Source: Carya illinoinensis (taxonomy: Eukaryota > Streptophyta > Magnoliopsida > Fagales > Juglandaceae). From it: a stretch of DNA of 64,000 bases. The stretch lies in contig NC_056764.1 in the NCBI RefSeq assembly GCF_018687715.1, forward strand, positions 14,213,001 to 14,277,000, in the 5' to 3' direction. Made by a program: the position numbers and the translations under genes. Shown one piece after another: positions 36,532 to 48,268 of this stretch (its first letter is position 1; every line of letters starts with the position of its first letter). Below the pieces are notes generated by a model, which ran no database searches, was not told the origin of the DNA, and saw only the letters and a list, made by a program, of their open reading frames with translations.

Positions 36532-37271
36532 TAGGGGAGAGCACCATCCGGTCCGATGATAGACTAAAATTTTCCATCTATTATTTTTCCGGACCGAACA
36601 TCCCTAGGAACTGTAGGTTGATCTAACCTTTTTTTTTTAAAAATTGATTTATAAAAAAAATTATTTAAAATATTAGATTAAAATCGAGTAACTTATTAAA
36701 TGAGAATTACATAATAAATTGTATAATTATTAATATATACTAATACTATATATTATAGTTATATATTAAAGAATATAATAATACATTGATCTAAATATAT
36801 ATAGTTATAGATTTAGTGCTAATAATATAGCTAATAACTATATTAGTAGTATTACTAATATACTATATGTTAGTGATAAATTGGTAATACTATATTAAAT
36901 AATACTCTATATAATTATAATGATTTAATACTAACCTATTAAGTTAACTATACTAATATTATTATAAATTTATACATATACTATAATTTATACTATAACT
37001 TTTATAATATGTTAATATAATATATAGTTATACATTAAAGAATATAATACTTATGTAATATTGTGATATATATAATTAATTTATACAATTATTTATATAA
37101 ATAATATATATATTTAATTTTTTCATTCGGTCCAATCCGGTTTGGGGTGAAAAATCCATGGATCACGGACCGAACCGAATGAATTCAGTCCTCCCATTTT
37201 GGACTAGACCAGATCCATTCGGTTTGGTCCGATCGGTTTATCCAGTCCGGTTAGGCTGATACTCTCCCCTA
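36532..37271. mobile_element. Non-autonomous hAT element, 740 bp, 8-bp target duplication
   Basis: The termini TAGGGGAGAG and CTCTCCCCTA are perfect inverted repeats. The 8-mer cttcaaat lies directly outside at 36524-36531 and 37272-37279. The subterminal regions carry inverted CCGGTCCGAT / GGACCGAACC motifs around a very AT-rich core. There is no coding capacity. Confidence 0.9.
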
Positions 37272-37344
37272 CTTCAAATGTTGCATTTTCCTTTCCAATT
37301 ACCCAAAACCAAAATCTTTATTTCCATACCTAGCAAATTCGGTA

Positions 37345-37535
37345 TCTTTTGGATAATAAGTTGAGATGAGAGTTGAAAATTAAATAAAATATTTTTAGAA
37401 TATTATTTTTTAATAATAATATTATTATTATTTTGAGATTTAAAAAATGTGAACTATTTATTATATTTTATATATAAATTTAGAAAAATTGTAATGATAA
37501 GATGAGATGAGATAAAACACTTTTTATATCCAAAC
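37345..37535. mobile_element. Miniature element, family M4
   Basis: Starts CTTTTGGATAATAAGTTGAG, continues GATGAGAGTTGAAAATTAAA and ends GATGAGATGAGATAAAACAC..ATCCAAAC. This is the best-preserved member of the family here. Confidence 0.6.
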
Positions 37536-37922
37536 TAAACAAGGACTCGAATCTCACAATGTTGTGTTCAAAATACAGAATCAAGTATCTATTTTATTTA
37601 TAAAATATGCAATGAGTTCTTTGAGAAATTTTGCATAATCAAAAAATTAAAGTGATTAGTGTTTAAGAAAATATAACAAATATACTGAAAACCAAACTCA
37701 AAACAAAAATTAGTACAGAAAGTCAAAACCAAATGAATCCTTAATCCAAAGGAAGAAACAAAATTAGGGCTTTCAATCATTTTAAATTCATGTGGTTGTT
37801 CCATTTAAAATCCAACGATCATGATATGAAGCCAAAAAGAAGAGGACGAAGAAGAAGGCAATGATGGTGCTTTAATATATAACATATTAAATGAATACTA
37901 TTTATTATTATTTAATCATTAT

Positions 37923-38098
37923 TAGAGCAATGTTATATACAATCGTAGAATTGTAAATGTCATACAATCGCTTTAAAAAAAAGTGGGATCCACGATTAAA
38001 AAGTTAGTTTTTTTTTTCATGTGGGTCTCATATTAATTCATTTTTTTCAAAACGACTGCACATCACTTGCACAACTATGACTATAAATATCATTTCTC
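37923..38098. mobile_element. MULE-like miniature element, 176 bp, 9-bp target duplication (family M1)
   Basis: The ends GAGCAATGTTATATACAATC and ACTATAAATATCATTTCTC are imperfect inverted repeats. The 9-mer aatcattat flanks it at 37914-37922 and 38099-38107, with two extra bases (ta) on the left. Confidence 0.78.
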
Positions 38099-38270
38099 AA
38101 TCATTATATTACCAGATATCGTCTTCTCAAAGCATTTTGATATAATATTAAATAATTAATAAATAAATAAAATAATAATTTTTAAAATTTTTTTTAACCT
38201 ATACTTTAAAAAGATGTGCTTAAAAATTTAAAAATAAGAAATTTCAATTATATAAGTCAGTAGAAGAGAA

Positions 38271-38405
38271 GAGTTTTACTGTATATCTTGCGTATAGAAT
38301 TCTATTATACTTAAAATTTAAATTAATATTATTTTTAATAAATTTATTTTTTAATTAATTATATTAAATTAATACTATAAAATTATGTTTATAACTAGAT
38401 TTTTC
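38271..38405. mobile_element. Miniature element, family M2, shortened
   Basis: GAGTTTTACTGTATATCTTG at the start and ATGTTTATAACTAGATTTTTC at the end, with the shared core AATTAATATTATTTTTAATAAA. The CTGATTAAT arms are partly lost. Confidence 0.5.
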
Positions 38406-39025
38406 ATAATATTAAGGGGAGCCCTTGCGCGTTTGCCAACTGCCAGAAAAGGGACACTAATCAAATGAAACAGAGCTGAAATCCTCAGCGAATGGAGGCC
38501 CAGTAACTACAAGAATTTACTTTACTGTTCTCCACGTGTGCTCCTACTTAGACTGTTCAGAACTTCCTCACATATCTTCCTCTGATCTCACGCACATACG
38601 ATTTCTCCCAACTCTTTATAATTATAGCCATGCCATTACTACCGTTTATCTAACTTCAAAGCGGACAAGGGAGTGGCTGAGCTGAGTTCTGCAGAGAGAG
38701 TGTCTGATAAAGGAGAAGACGAAAACGACGGCCGGGATGACGGTGATGACGCGCTCTTATTCGGAGGTGACGTGTGCTTCCCGGTATAAAGATGGGATAA
38801 TGGATATATATCTTTTTTCGTCTTAAACTTTCTGTTCCTTGCTTTGTATTCGAATCCCTTGACTCCAAGTCTATGCTATTTAAGGCGGGCAAGCAACACG
38901 TCCATGTGAAACACATCGGTAAACAAGGCTTCAGCTGAAGCAAAGCAAAGGAATGTTGTTTAAGAAAAGCAAGAAAACTTGATTGCTTTTAAGCCATTAA
39001 CTAGTGTTTCAGAACCCAAGCTGTG

Positions 39026-39031
39026 TATAAA
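39026..39031 (+). promoter_or_regulatory. Candidate TATA box of the beta-galactosidase gene
   Basis: TATAAA in GTGTATAAATTG lies 69 bp before the ATG, leaving room for a short leader. GGTATAAAG near 38782 is an alternative with a longer leader. The choice cannot be made from sequence alone. Confidence 0.35.
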
Positions 39032-39099
39032 TTGTACAGATAAGAAACTAAAGACGAAAAAAGTCCCATCTTGAAAGAGAGTAAAGGCGCGCGTCCGCC

Positions 39100-42000
39100 A
39101 TGAGAGGGACTGGGTTTCTGTTGGTTTTCTGCTGGGTGCTCGGCCTGCTGGCCTCCACGTCGTTTTGTGGCAATGTGACGTACGATCACAGAGCGCTAGT
39201 GATCGACGGCAAGCGCCGGGTCTTGATCTCCGGCTCCATTCATTACCCTCGTAGCACTCCCGAGGTGCCAGCCACACTTGGACTCTCTCTCGCTGAAGCT
39301 CGGTCTCTCTCCCTGTTACTAATTGTTGAATGTTGTCGCAGATGTGGCCGGATTTGATTCAAAAGTCTAAAGATGGAGGATTGGATGTGATCGAGACTTA
39401 CGTTTTCTGGAACTTGCACGAATCAGTTCGAAACCAGGTTTTTCTCTCTCGTTTATTTTATTTTTAGTTGCCGGACTGTTTCTGCCGCTGGCGAATTCCT
39501 TGATGCTTCGTTATTTTGATCGGAAGAAATGCGGAAAGAATTATGTTACAACTTAAAAAGTTAGAACCAATAAAGCAGATAATGTTACACAGTTCCCCAA
39601 ATTGCAGAGTTTTCCATATTTAGGGAAAAAAGAAAATAAAATAACAAACTGTTTTTTAGTAATTTCTTGATTTCGAACTGACATACTTGACAACTGTGCA
39701 GTATGATTTTGAGGGAAGAAAGGATTTGGTGAAATTTGTGAAGACAGTTGCTGATGCTGGTCTTTATGTTCATCTTCGTATCGGACCTTATGCATGCGCG
39801 GAATGGAACTATGGGTAAAGATTCTAATACAATCTTAGTGCATGGCTGTTCATGTCTTTTGGCGGGAAAGAAAGAAGCTGACTTGATAATTGCTGATCCT
39901 TACTATGATCTAAATTTTTTTCTTATATAATCATTTGTATGTTTCAATTCTTGAACAGTGGTTTTCCACTCTGGTTGCATTTTATTCCTGGAATCCAGTT
40001 TCGAACTGACAATGAGCCTTTCAAGGTTCTCAAGCTCACCCTGCTTTGTAATAACAGGATCCTGTTTTGGTACTTTCTTAACCTTAATCTTTGATTACAA
40101 AACTCTGTTTCAGGCAGAAATGAAGCGATTCACAGCCAAGATTGTGGACTTGATGCAGCAGGAGAAACTTTATGCTTCTCAGGGTGGACCCATCATTTTA
40201 TCTCAGGTTAATTTTCCAAATATTTGACGCAATTGGGGCTGCTCGGTACAATGATTCCTAGGTGATCTCAGATTGAACTTTTGGTTTCTGGAAATCAATA
40301 TGGCTGTTGATTGTTTTTCTTTACTTACGCCAGATAGAAAATGAGTATGGAAACGTAGCTTGGGCATATGGGCCTGCGGCTAAATCGTACATCAATTGGG
40401 CAGCAGCCATGGCTACGTCTTTGGATACAGGGGTGCCTTGGGTCATGTGCCAGCAAGCCGATGCTCCTGATCCAATTGTGAGTTTTTGTCATCTTACCTT
40501 GCGTGGAATTTATTGACTGACTTGTAATATATCATGAACACAGCATAAATTTATACGTGTGGTTGACCAAGTTACATCCGATTATCTATACCAATCTGGG
40601 AATTTTAGCCACTTGGCTTGCTATAACTTTTTTTCAATCTCGTTTACATACAGATTAACACTTGCAATGGATTTTACTGTGACCAATTCAAACCTAATTC
40701 TAACAAGAAGCCAAAAATGTGGACTGAGAATTGGAGTGGATGGTAAGCTAGCCCTTCTACTTCCTGACAATCTGGTAGTTAGAATGAGGAAGCTGTTCCC
40801 CTGGATATGAATTGATCACATATATCAACTTTGAGCTCTAAATTTATTTTTTGCTGGGAGAAAATTTTGTTCTTTTACCAGAGATGTTTTCTACTTGTAT
40901 TGAATTTTAGGTTTCTCTCGTTTGGTGGTCGTGTACCCTACAGACCTGTGGAAGACCTCGCATTTGCTGTGGCTCGCTTTTTCCAGCTTGGTGGAACTTT
41001 CCAAAACTATTATATGGTACTAGAATTATATTGGTAGTTTATGATGGTTTGACATACTTTTTTTTCAATGATCTCCTTGTTTTCTAGGATAAAATCCAGC
41101 CTAAACTGTGACACACAAAAATATCAAGTGCTGAATTAAATTTGTTGGTTGCTCTTGAACAGTACCACGGTGGGACTAACTTTGGCAGAACTACTGGTGG
41201 ACCCTTCATTTCCACAAGTTATGATTACGATGCTCCAATTGACGAGTATGGTATGATATCGATTCTTCTTTCATATATCTAGTGTTTAGAATGTAAGAGT
41301 GAGAGTTATGTGTGTGGATGCTCTCCAGGTCATCATTTACATGCAGTCTAACTAACATTTTCTGTCAATGCGATGGTTAGATGATCTTGCAAGCACTTAG
41401 AATGTTAAAAAAAAAGTTGTATAATAGCCCATAGTTACTTGGTTTCATAATATACTAGGAAAACTCTTATTTCTTAATGAATTCCATATTTACCATATAT
41501 GGTGCAGGGATTCTTAGACAACCTAAGTGGGGCCACTTAAAAGATGTGCATAAGGCTATAAAGCTTTGTGAAGAAGCATTGGTGGGCACTGATCCAACAG
41601 TTACTTCTCTTGGTCAAAACTTAGAGGTACCTTTATTATTCATTTACAGTCATTCCATTTGTTATAAAGGCCACTTCTACTTCATGCTTTAAACCGGTTT
41701 ATGTTTTGAGGCGTAAGGTGTAATCTTTCATTTCTTATAAGTAACAAGTTTTTAATTAGCATGGTTTTATTTTGAGTTTTAGGCCGCAGTTTATAAAACA
41801 GGATCTGTGTGTGCTGCTTTTCTTGCCAATGTGGGCACCCAATCTGATGCAACTGTGAATTTCAATGGTAATTCATATAGCTTGCCTGCATGGTCTGTCA
41901 GCATTTTACCTGACTGCAAGAATGTAGTTCTTAATACCGCAAAGGTATGCCTTGTTATTCATGAACTTCCAGTGTATCTTTTTGCCTCATGACTCCTTCT

Positions 42001-45000
42001 ATTTCTTCCAGAAAACGTGAATCATGATTAGTTTTTCTTACTTAGATGTGTAGCTCCATTCCAGGGATTTTCCTTCTGAAGTTTATTATTTATGTATTAA
42101 TCTGTAAAATCTTCTACGTGTATCAGCACAATTGATTGTTCCTAAATGATTTCATTGTTAACGATATTAATATGGGTTATGTCAGGATGTTGACGAGCTT
42201 CTTTTAAATGCTGGGTTTGCTTAGATATTTACTTGCTATTTTCAAATTGCATTGGGTTCTTTGGTAGTTCATAATTTCCATTGATTGTTCTGGATTTACT
42301 TCTTTCACTGGAAAACTAGATGTGCATATAGCTGAAATGTGGACCCAAGCAAACCATCTATATTATTTTTAAGCATTTGCATACTAGTTTTCTATATTTT
42401 ATGTTGATTTTTCTTCAATGGATATTAGTGAGCATCTTTTTTAAATGGCTTTCAGCACTAGCTTTTATAGAACGATTTCAAGACATGTAATCTTTGTAAG
42501 AAGTTTTTTTCTATTAGTTTGCAAAAAAGTTAAATCCATTGGTTTCTAGTATTTTAGAAGTCTTCAATTACATAATTCTTTTGTGGAAAAGTTGACAGAT
42601 TCAACTGTACTACCATCCTAAGGAACTCTAGATGAGACTTGGTTTAGGAAATTTGTTAGTGGTTTTATATATGTTTTGGCATAAGAGACAATTATGCGTG
42701 CAAATCACATAGATAAGTTATGCCTTCATTAATTCCACGCACAATAATGGGAGAAGAATGATTTTTCTCTTGCTTATGATGCACTGCAACCAAGAGTGTT
42801 GTCATGGCCCACATTGCAGCCTGTTTCTAAGGAAGTTTCAGGCATGTGAAGCATCTTCAAAATGCGGAAGCAAAGCTACACTAACCATTTTTGTTGTTTA
42901 TCAGTTTCCTTTAAAAAAAAAAAATCAATATCAATATGTTTTAACATTATTCTCTAACTAATCATGTGATATAAATTTTTCATGACAGATTAACTCTGCG
43001 GCAATGATTCCAAGCATCAGTCATCAATCTCTGAAAGGCAATATCGATTCATCTGAAGCATTAGGCTCTGGTTGGAGTTGGATAAATGAACCAGTGGGTA
43101 TCTCAAAGGATGATGCATTTGTGAAACTTGGACTATTGGAGCAAATAAATACCACAGCTGATAAGAGTGACTACCTGTGGTACTCATTAGGGTAAAGAAG
43201 TCTCTTAATTCTATCTTAGGAATATTGTTTGCCTCTCCAGCCAGTTATTATGATGTGATCACTATTGAAATACATTTTATTCTGGTTACTTTTGGCAGCA
43301 TTGAAATTAAAGGTGATGAGCCGTTCCTTGAAGATGGATCCCAAACAGTTCTTCATGTGGAATCTCTTGGACATGCACTTCATGCATTCGCTAATGGGAA
43401 GCTTGTAGGTAAGTGGAATTATATAGCAATGGGAATTTGATCAAATGAAAATACTAGAGATGTATGCTTCCATATGAAACTTGTTTTCCATCCTTCAATG
43501 CTTCCAAGAGTGAGGTGGGCACAGGTCTTGAAGAAGCTCAATCTTACCTTCCTTTGTAATTTTGAGGAAGGCAAAGCTTACTTTGTCTATCATTAGGTTA
43601 AGGTACAGAAGGTTTCTTGGTCATCTAGTGTGTGTGTGTGTTGTCTCGAAGTTTAATTTGTGCCATGGAAACCAGTTACATATATATTATCAAAAAAAGA
43701 GTTGGATGAATCTTTCATCACTCCATTTCTGCTTAGCTCATAAATCCTTATCTAGCTTTTGTTGGTGCTTTTTGTTGACGGACTTCCACAACGGGCTATT
43801 ACATAGGGTAGAGCACGCCCCTGATAATTGCATCATTGATTCGTTGTGCCTAGGTTGTGAGGGCTCTAAGCCACGTGGATAGTTCAATGTGCTCATCAAC
43901 GCCGGACCCTGAGATGTGGATCATCCAAACACATTAGCATGGCGTACTTCTCCTGTTCGAACCAAGGTTTGAAATCAAATTTCTCCTGAGGAGGATAGAT
44001 GGGGCGATTTAGGTGAGATCCAATGTAGATCCAACTTTATATTCTCTTGTGGGATCTGGGTGGCCCAGGAGGACCACCATGGCTCCTCTCTTCTCAAGAA
44101 TACACTTATCCCTTATCAATATATGGACAGCAATCTCTTGAGAAATAGTTTAGGTTTGGCCATCACATCCTTCTTTTTGGTACGTTGGTATGAGCAACCT
44201 GAGTGCTTAATCTTGGGTTGTAAGTGTGGGTTGGATCATGATAAAGAAGTTTTGTTGGCTGTATAATTCCCAAGCAGAAAGTTGTCTACTTGCAAAGTAG
44301 ATGGGGTGATCCAGTGGCCCTTCCTATGCCAACATACATCCAATGGCATGCATCCAAACCAAATATGACAAGTAGTGGTGCGGTTCTGAGCTAAGCCTTG
44401 GCTAAACCTTGGAAACCTTAATGCCATAATGCCTTTCAAATCCTCCTAACCATTATCTCTAAGAAGAATGCCCATGTTGTGGCAATTCCACACAGAAGGT
44501 AATGAGTTACTACTCCTACCTTTAATTTATTATGAACCCAAACAAAATGAGCAGCGAGGAAAAAAAAGGCCATTTGAAGAACCATATGACTGAATTACCT
44601 GAGATGCCTGTGCCCATAAGAAATCACAAAGCCACCCATTAATATTAATGGAATTCTGTGCAAATTTTCCTCCCATGATATGGGTTACTACCCCTTGATC
44701 ACTACTTAATTGTTAGCTTTGAGGCTTATCTTTTTTCCCTTCTAATCCAGAATTTTCTTGGAGGAAACCTCTTTCTCTATTAATCTTTGGTTGTCACTTT
44801 ACTGGAAAAGAGAGAACAAAATCATCTTTTTAGAGTGAAGCTTTTAGAAAAGCTATCTATATAATTGACAATTCTCTGTTGGTAAATCAAACATTACATT
44901 TACATTGTAAAATCTAACTTTGAAATCCTTTCTGATATTCTGTAGTTTGACCAGTTATTGACCATTTTAAGATTTGGAAACTTTGCAGGGAGTGGAAAAG

Positions 45001-46705
45001 GTAATAGTGGCAATGCTAAGGTTTCAGAGGATATCCCCATTGCACTTGTAACTGGGAAGAACAAAATTGATCTGCTGAGTTTGACTGTGGGACTTCAGGT
45101 CAGCCTTCCTGCATTCGTTAAATAAGGGGAAGTTATTGTTGTAATAGTAATTTTCAAGCTAAATGAGTATTATTATTGGTTGAACAAGTTTCAGAATTCA
45201 GCAAGTCTTAAGTTATTTTTAATGCATATATCAATTTATTTATATTAGAATTATGGAGCTTTTTTTGACAAAACTGGAGCGGGGATCACTGGTCCAGTAA
45301 AGCTAAAAGGCATAAAAAATGGCACCACTGTTGACCTCTCTTCACAAGAATGGACATACCAGGTTCATTTTTTATTTCCTTTTATTTTTATTTCTGTTAC
45401 AACATGTCCTGATTTTGGTTACCAATAGATAGGAATCCTTGAAACAAAGAATGGTGTTGTTCCACCAACTAGGCGATGAAGAAACTGAATTCTCAATTAA
45501 TTCATTCAGAATCAGTAGTTATACAGCTCCCTAAACGATATCTCATTTTCTGTTCATGTCTCTCCAAATGGATCAAATGCAACAACATTCATTGTTCCTC
45601 TCATTGGAGTGCAGGTTGGACTCAAAGGTGAAGAATTAGGTCTGCCCAGTGGAAGTTCTTCGCAGTGGGATTCAAAATCTACATTACCCAAGAACCAACC
45701 CTTGATTTGGTACAAGGTAACATCAATTTTTTATTTATTATTGGTTATCATACCTTATTTTGTGACCAAGGGAATAGCAAACAATTGGTTAACTCATAAT
45801 GACTTGCTTGACTGGTTGTCCTATTGTCCATATCCACCTGAAGTGGATTCTAGTCAAAGGCTAATCAAAAGCTATACTTCTTGATTCAGACAAAGTTTGA
45901 TGAGCCCGCTGGCAGTGACCCAGTTGCACTAGACTTTACAGGTTTGGGGAAGGGTGAGGCATGGGTGAATGGACAAAGCATTGGGCGCTATTGGCCTGTG
46001 TATGCCTCTCCAAATGATGGCTGTGCTGCCTCTTGCAATTACCGGGGACCTTATGGCTCAACTAAATGCCTCAGGAACTGTGGGAAGCCATCTCAAACAC
46101 TGTAAGTGCCTTACAGAGAATCAAATGTGCAAAAGTGAAAAGTTTGATTCTGATATCTCTGATCTCACAGGTACCATGTACCCCGGTCATGGTTGCAATC
46201 AAGTGGCAACACTCTTGTACTGTTTGAGGAAATAGGTGGTGATCCAACAAAGCTATCTTTTGCCACAAGACAGATTGGAAGTTTGTGCTCACACGTGTCA
46301 GAATCCCACCCATCACCTATAGATACATGGAATACAGATTTGACATCAGGAAGTAAACTAGGGCCCACAGTATTGTTGGAGTGCCCGATTCCTGGTCAGG
46401 TCATCTCTTCAATCAAGTTTGCAAGTTTTGGGACTCCTCGTGGAACTTGTGGGGGCTATAGCCATGGCCAGTGCAGCAGCAGGATGGCTCTTTCCATTGT
46501 CCAGAAGGTTGGATATTGCTCACTCTTTATAAAATCCCGTGTACCTCTTAAAATTCAATGTATAATGGTTTATGCTGACAATTCTGAACTCTAACAGGCT
46601 TGCATTGGTTCGAAGAGCTGTAGCATTGGAGTATCAGTTAACACATTTGGTGACCCGTGTGAAGGAGTGACAAAGAGTTTAGCAGTAGAAGCTTCCTGTA
46701 CATAG
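39100..46705 (+). CDS. Beta-galactosidase, GH35, BGAL8 type
   Basis: A complete model of 19 exons, all GT-AG: 39100-39264, 39342-39437, 39702-39814, 39959-40025, 40114-40206, 40334-40477, 40654-40742, 40911-41016, 41163-41250, 41508-41626, 41783-41944, 42989-43191, 43299-43408, 44989-45098, 45249-45362, 45615-45716, 45890-46101, 46171-46507, 46598-46705. It encodes 845 residues with no interruption, the family's usual size. Residues 1 to about 24 are a signal peptide ([17 protein letters not shown]). The GH35 barrel holds [14 protein letters not shown], with acid/base Glu182, and MWTENWSGW, with nucleophile Glu251. A beta-sandwich region follows, and the last 80 or so residues form a SUEL-type galactose-binding lectin domain ([19 protein letters not shown]). 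Plant enzymes of this family remove beta-galactosyl residues from cell-wall glycans in the apoplast. Introns 11 and 13 are long (1.04 and 1.58 kb). I assign the BGAL8 type from remembered resemblance, so the subfamily is less certain than the family. Confidence 0.96.
43409..44988 (+). other. Long intron 13 of the beta-galactosidase gene, with repeat-like content
   Basis: This 1.58-kb intron is the longest in the gene. The stretch 43780-44080, with CTCTAAGCCACGTGGATAG and GGACCCTGAGATGTGGATC, is GC-richer than the neighbouring introns and looks like transposon sequence. I could not define ends. The short frames here are not exons, since exons 13 and 14 join exactly across it. Confidence 0.5.
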
Positions 46706-47691
46706 AGGTCGGAGGCGTCCTCAAAGTCAAAGCCTTCGCTTTATGGAGTATAAGAGTAGTCAGATAAGTCTCTAATTGAATAAGCTTTTTAACTGGTTAT
46801 CAAGGTAGAAAGGATTCCAACCATAAAAAAGCAAAAGGTGTCTCATAAGGCATATACCTCATTGCATTATATATATATATATATATATATATATTCTCTC
46901 GATCTATTCAAGGAGAAGAAAAATGATAGGAATCCCCTGGATTCATGTGTAATGTGCTGCCATAGATGATCCGTGTATTATCCAATTTAATAGTATTTTC
47001 CACTTGTAGAACTTTCCTACTGTTAAATCTTATAAGTTATGTTTATGGCTGTTGTTGGAGATGCTAACTCAATTACCATAAGCCTTATAGCTAAATATTC
47101 ATCGTGCAAGTCTTGCAGTCATCCTCTGTAACTGTGACCGACCTACATATCCATGTACCAGACGCATTTTGGTTGCATAATTCTGAATAATATACTCAGA
47201 AGTGTGTGAAAATCAACGTGCCTAGTGGTAAGGGCATGAAGGCATCCACAAATTGAGGTTCCATTGCAATGATAACCGGTCAAATACCTAAGAACCAAAC
47301 ATGAGCTGGTTTTGAATGTCCCACTGGCTGATTTTAATATACTATCTGTATACCCGTCTGACCTCCTGTAAGGCGTAGGACAAGAATAACTAAACTTATT
47401 GAATGATATGACTAGTCTTTGCTTGAGTGAAACAGAGATCAAGGTTCATTTATACAATTCATCAAAAGAAACATTGTTGTCAAGAGTCATAACAGATACG
47501 CTCTTCAACTCATTATAAATTTAATAAAATTTACTAATCAATTGGCCACAAAACTAAAAGATCATCAGTTGAGACTATAAAAAAGACGCCTTAGAGTGAT
47601 TAAAAGAATAGTGATAATTATATTAAATATTTTAAGTTTCATTTTATTGTATTTATATACTAATTATTATTTAATAATAATATAATTGTTA
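46706..47691. other. Downstream region of the beta-galactosidase gene; no further gene seen
   Basis: Probably holds the 3' untranslated region. A (TA)n run at 46867-46894 is the only simple repeat. A minus-strand open frame at 47143-47442 has no recognisable domain; the stretch near 47220 (GCCTAGTGGTAAGGGC) vaguely resembles a polymerase III A box. Confidence 0.5.
46867..46894. repeat. (TA)n microsatellite
   Basis: About 14 uninterrupted dinucleotides, 160 bp after the beta-galactosidase stop codon. Confidence 0.9.
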
Positions 47692-47696
47692 TAAAA

Positions 47697-48046
47697 CTAT
47701 CGAAAGGAGAGAGAGAGAGATAGAGCTCAGATAAGTTATGAAACTTATGAATTTCTTAAAGAATTCAACGATATATATAGGCGTACAAAGGGGACTGCTA
47801 GCTCACTATGTTAGCACTATGCTAGCACTATGCACTATGCATATGTCGGCGAACTCACTATGCTAGTACTATGTTAGCACTATGCACTATGCATATGTCG
47901 GCCAACTCACTATGCTAGTACTATGCTAGCAATATGCACTATGCATATGTCGGCCAACTCACTATGCTAGCACTATGCACTATGCATTTGATGGCTAGTT
48001 CAAGGTGGTCATACAATTTATTTTACAACAATGTTATTTTACAACA
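47697..48046 (-). repeat. Copia 3' LTR, 350 bp, with expanded internal repeat
   Basis: Matches the 5' LTR with a few substitutions, but contains three full units and one partial unit of a roughly 50-bp motif (ACTCACTATGCTAGCACTAT .. ATGCATATGTCGGCC). The partner LTR has only one full and one partial unit, which accounts for the 92-bp length difference. Confidence 0.9.
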
Positions 48047-48268
48047 CTCCCCCTTTGGATGACCACATATAATGAATATGCCTCGTTAAAATCTTACCAA
48101 GGAAAAACTCTGTGGGAAAAAACCAATGGCGAAGGAAAAAGAGTACAATATTCATGTGTACCGTAAAATACTTTAAGATTGCCTCATTAAAACCTTGCAA
48201 AGGAAAACCCAGTGGAAAAAAACCTTAGCGAAGGAAAAAGAGTACAATCAGTATAAGTCTTCAAGACA

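Noticed and set aside
38656..39277. Minus-strand frames over the beta-galactosidase promoter and first exon
   Set aside because: They are shadows of exon 1 and its leader; no domain or splice partner was seen.
47143..47442. A 99-codon minus-strand frame downstream of the beta-galactosidase gene
   Set aside because: No recognisable domain, and it lies in the probable 3' untranslated or flanking region; a SINE-like motif near 47220 is too weak to call.
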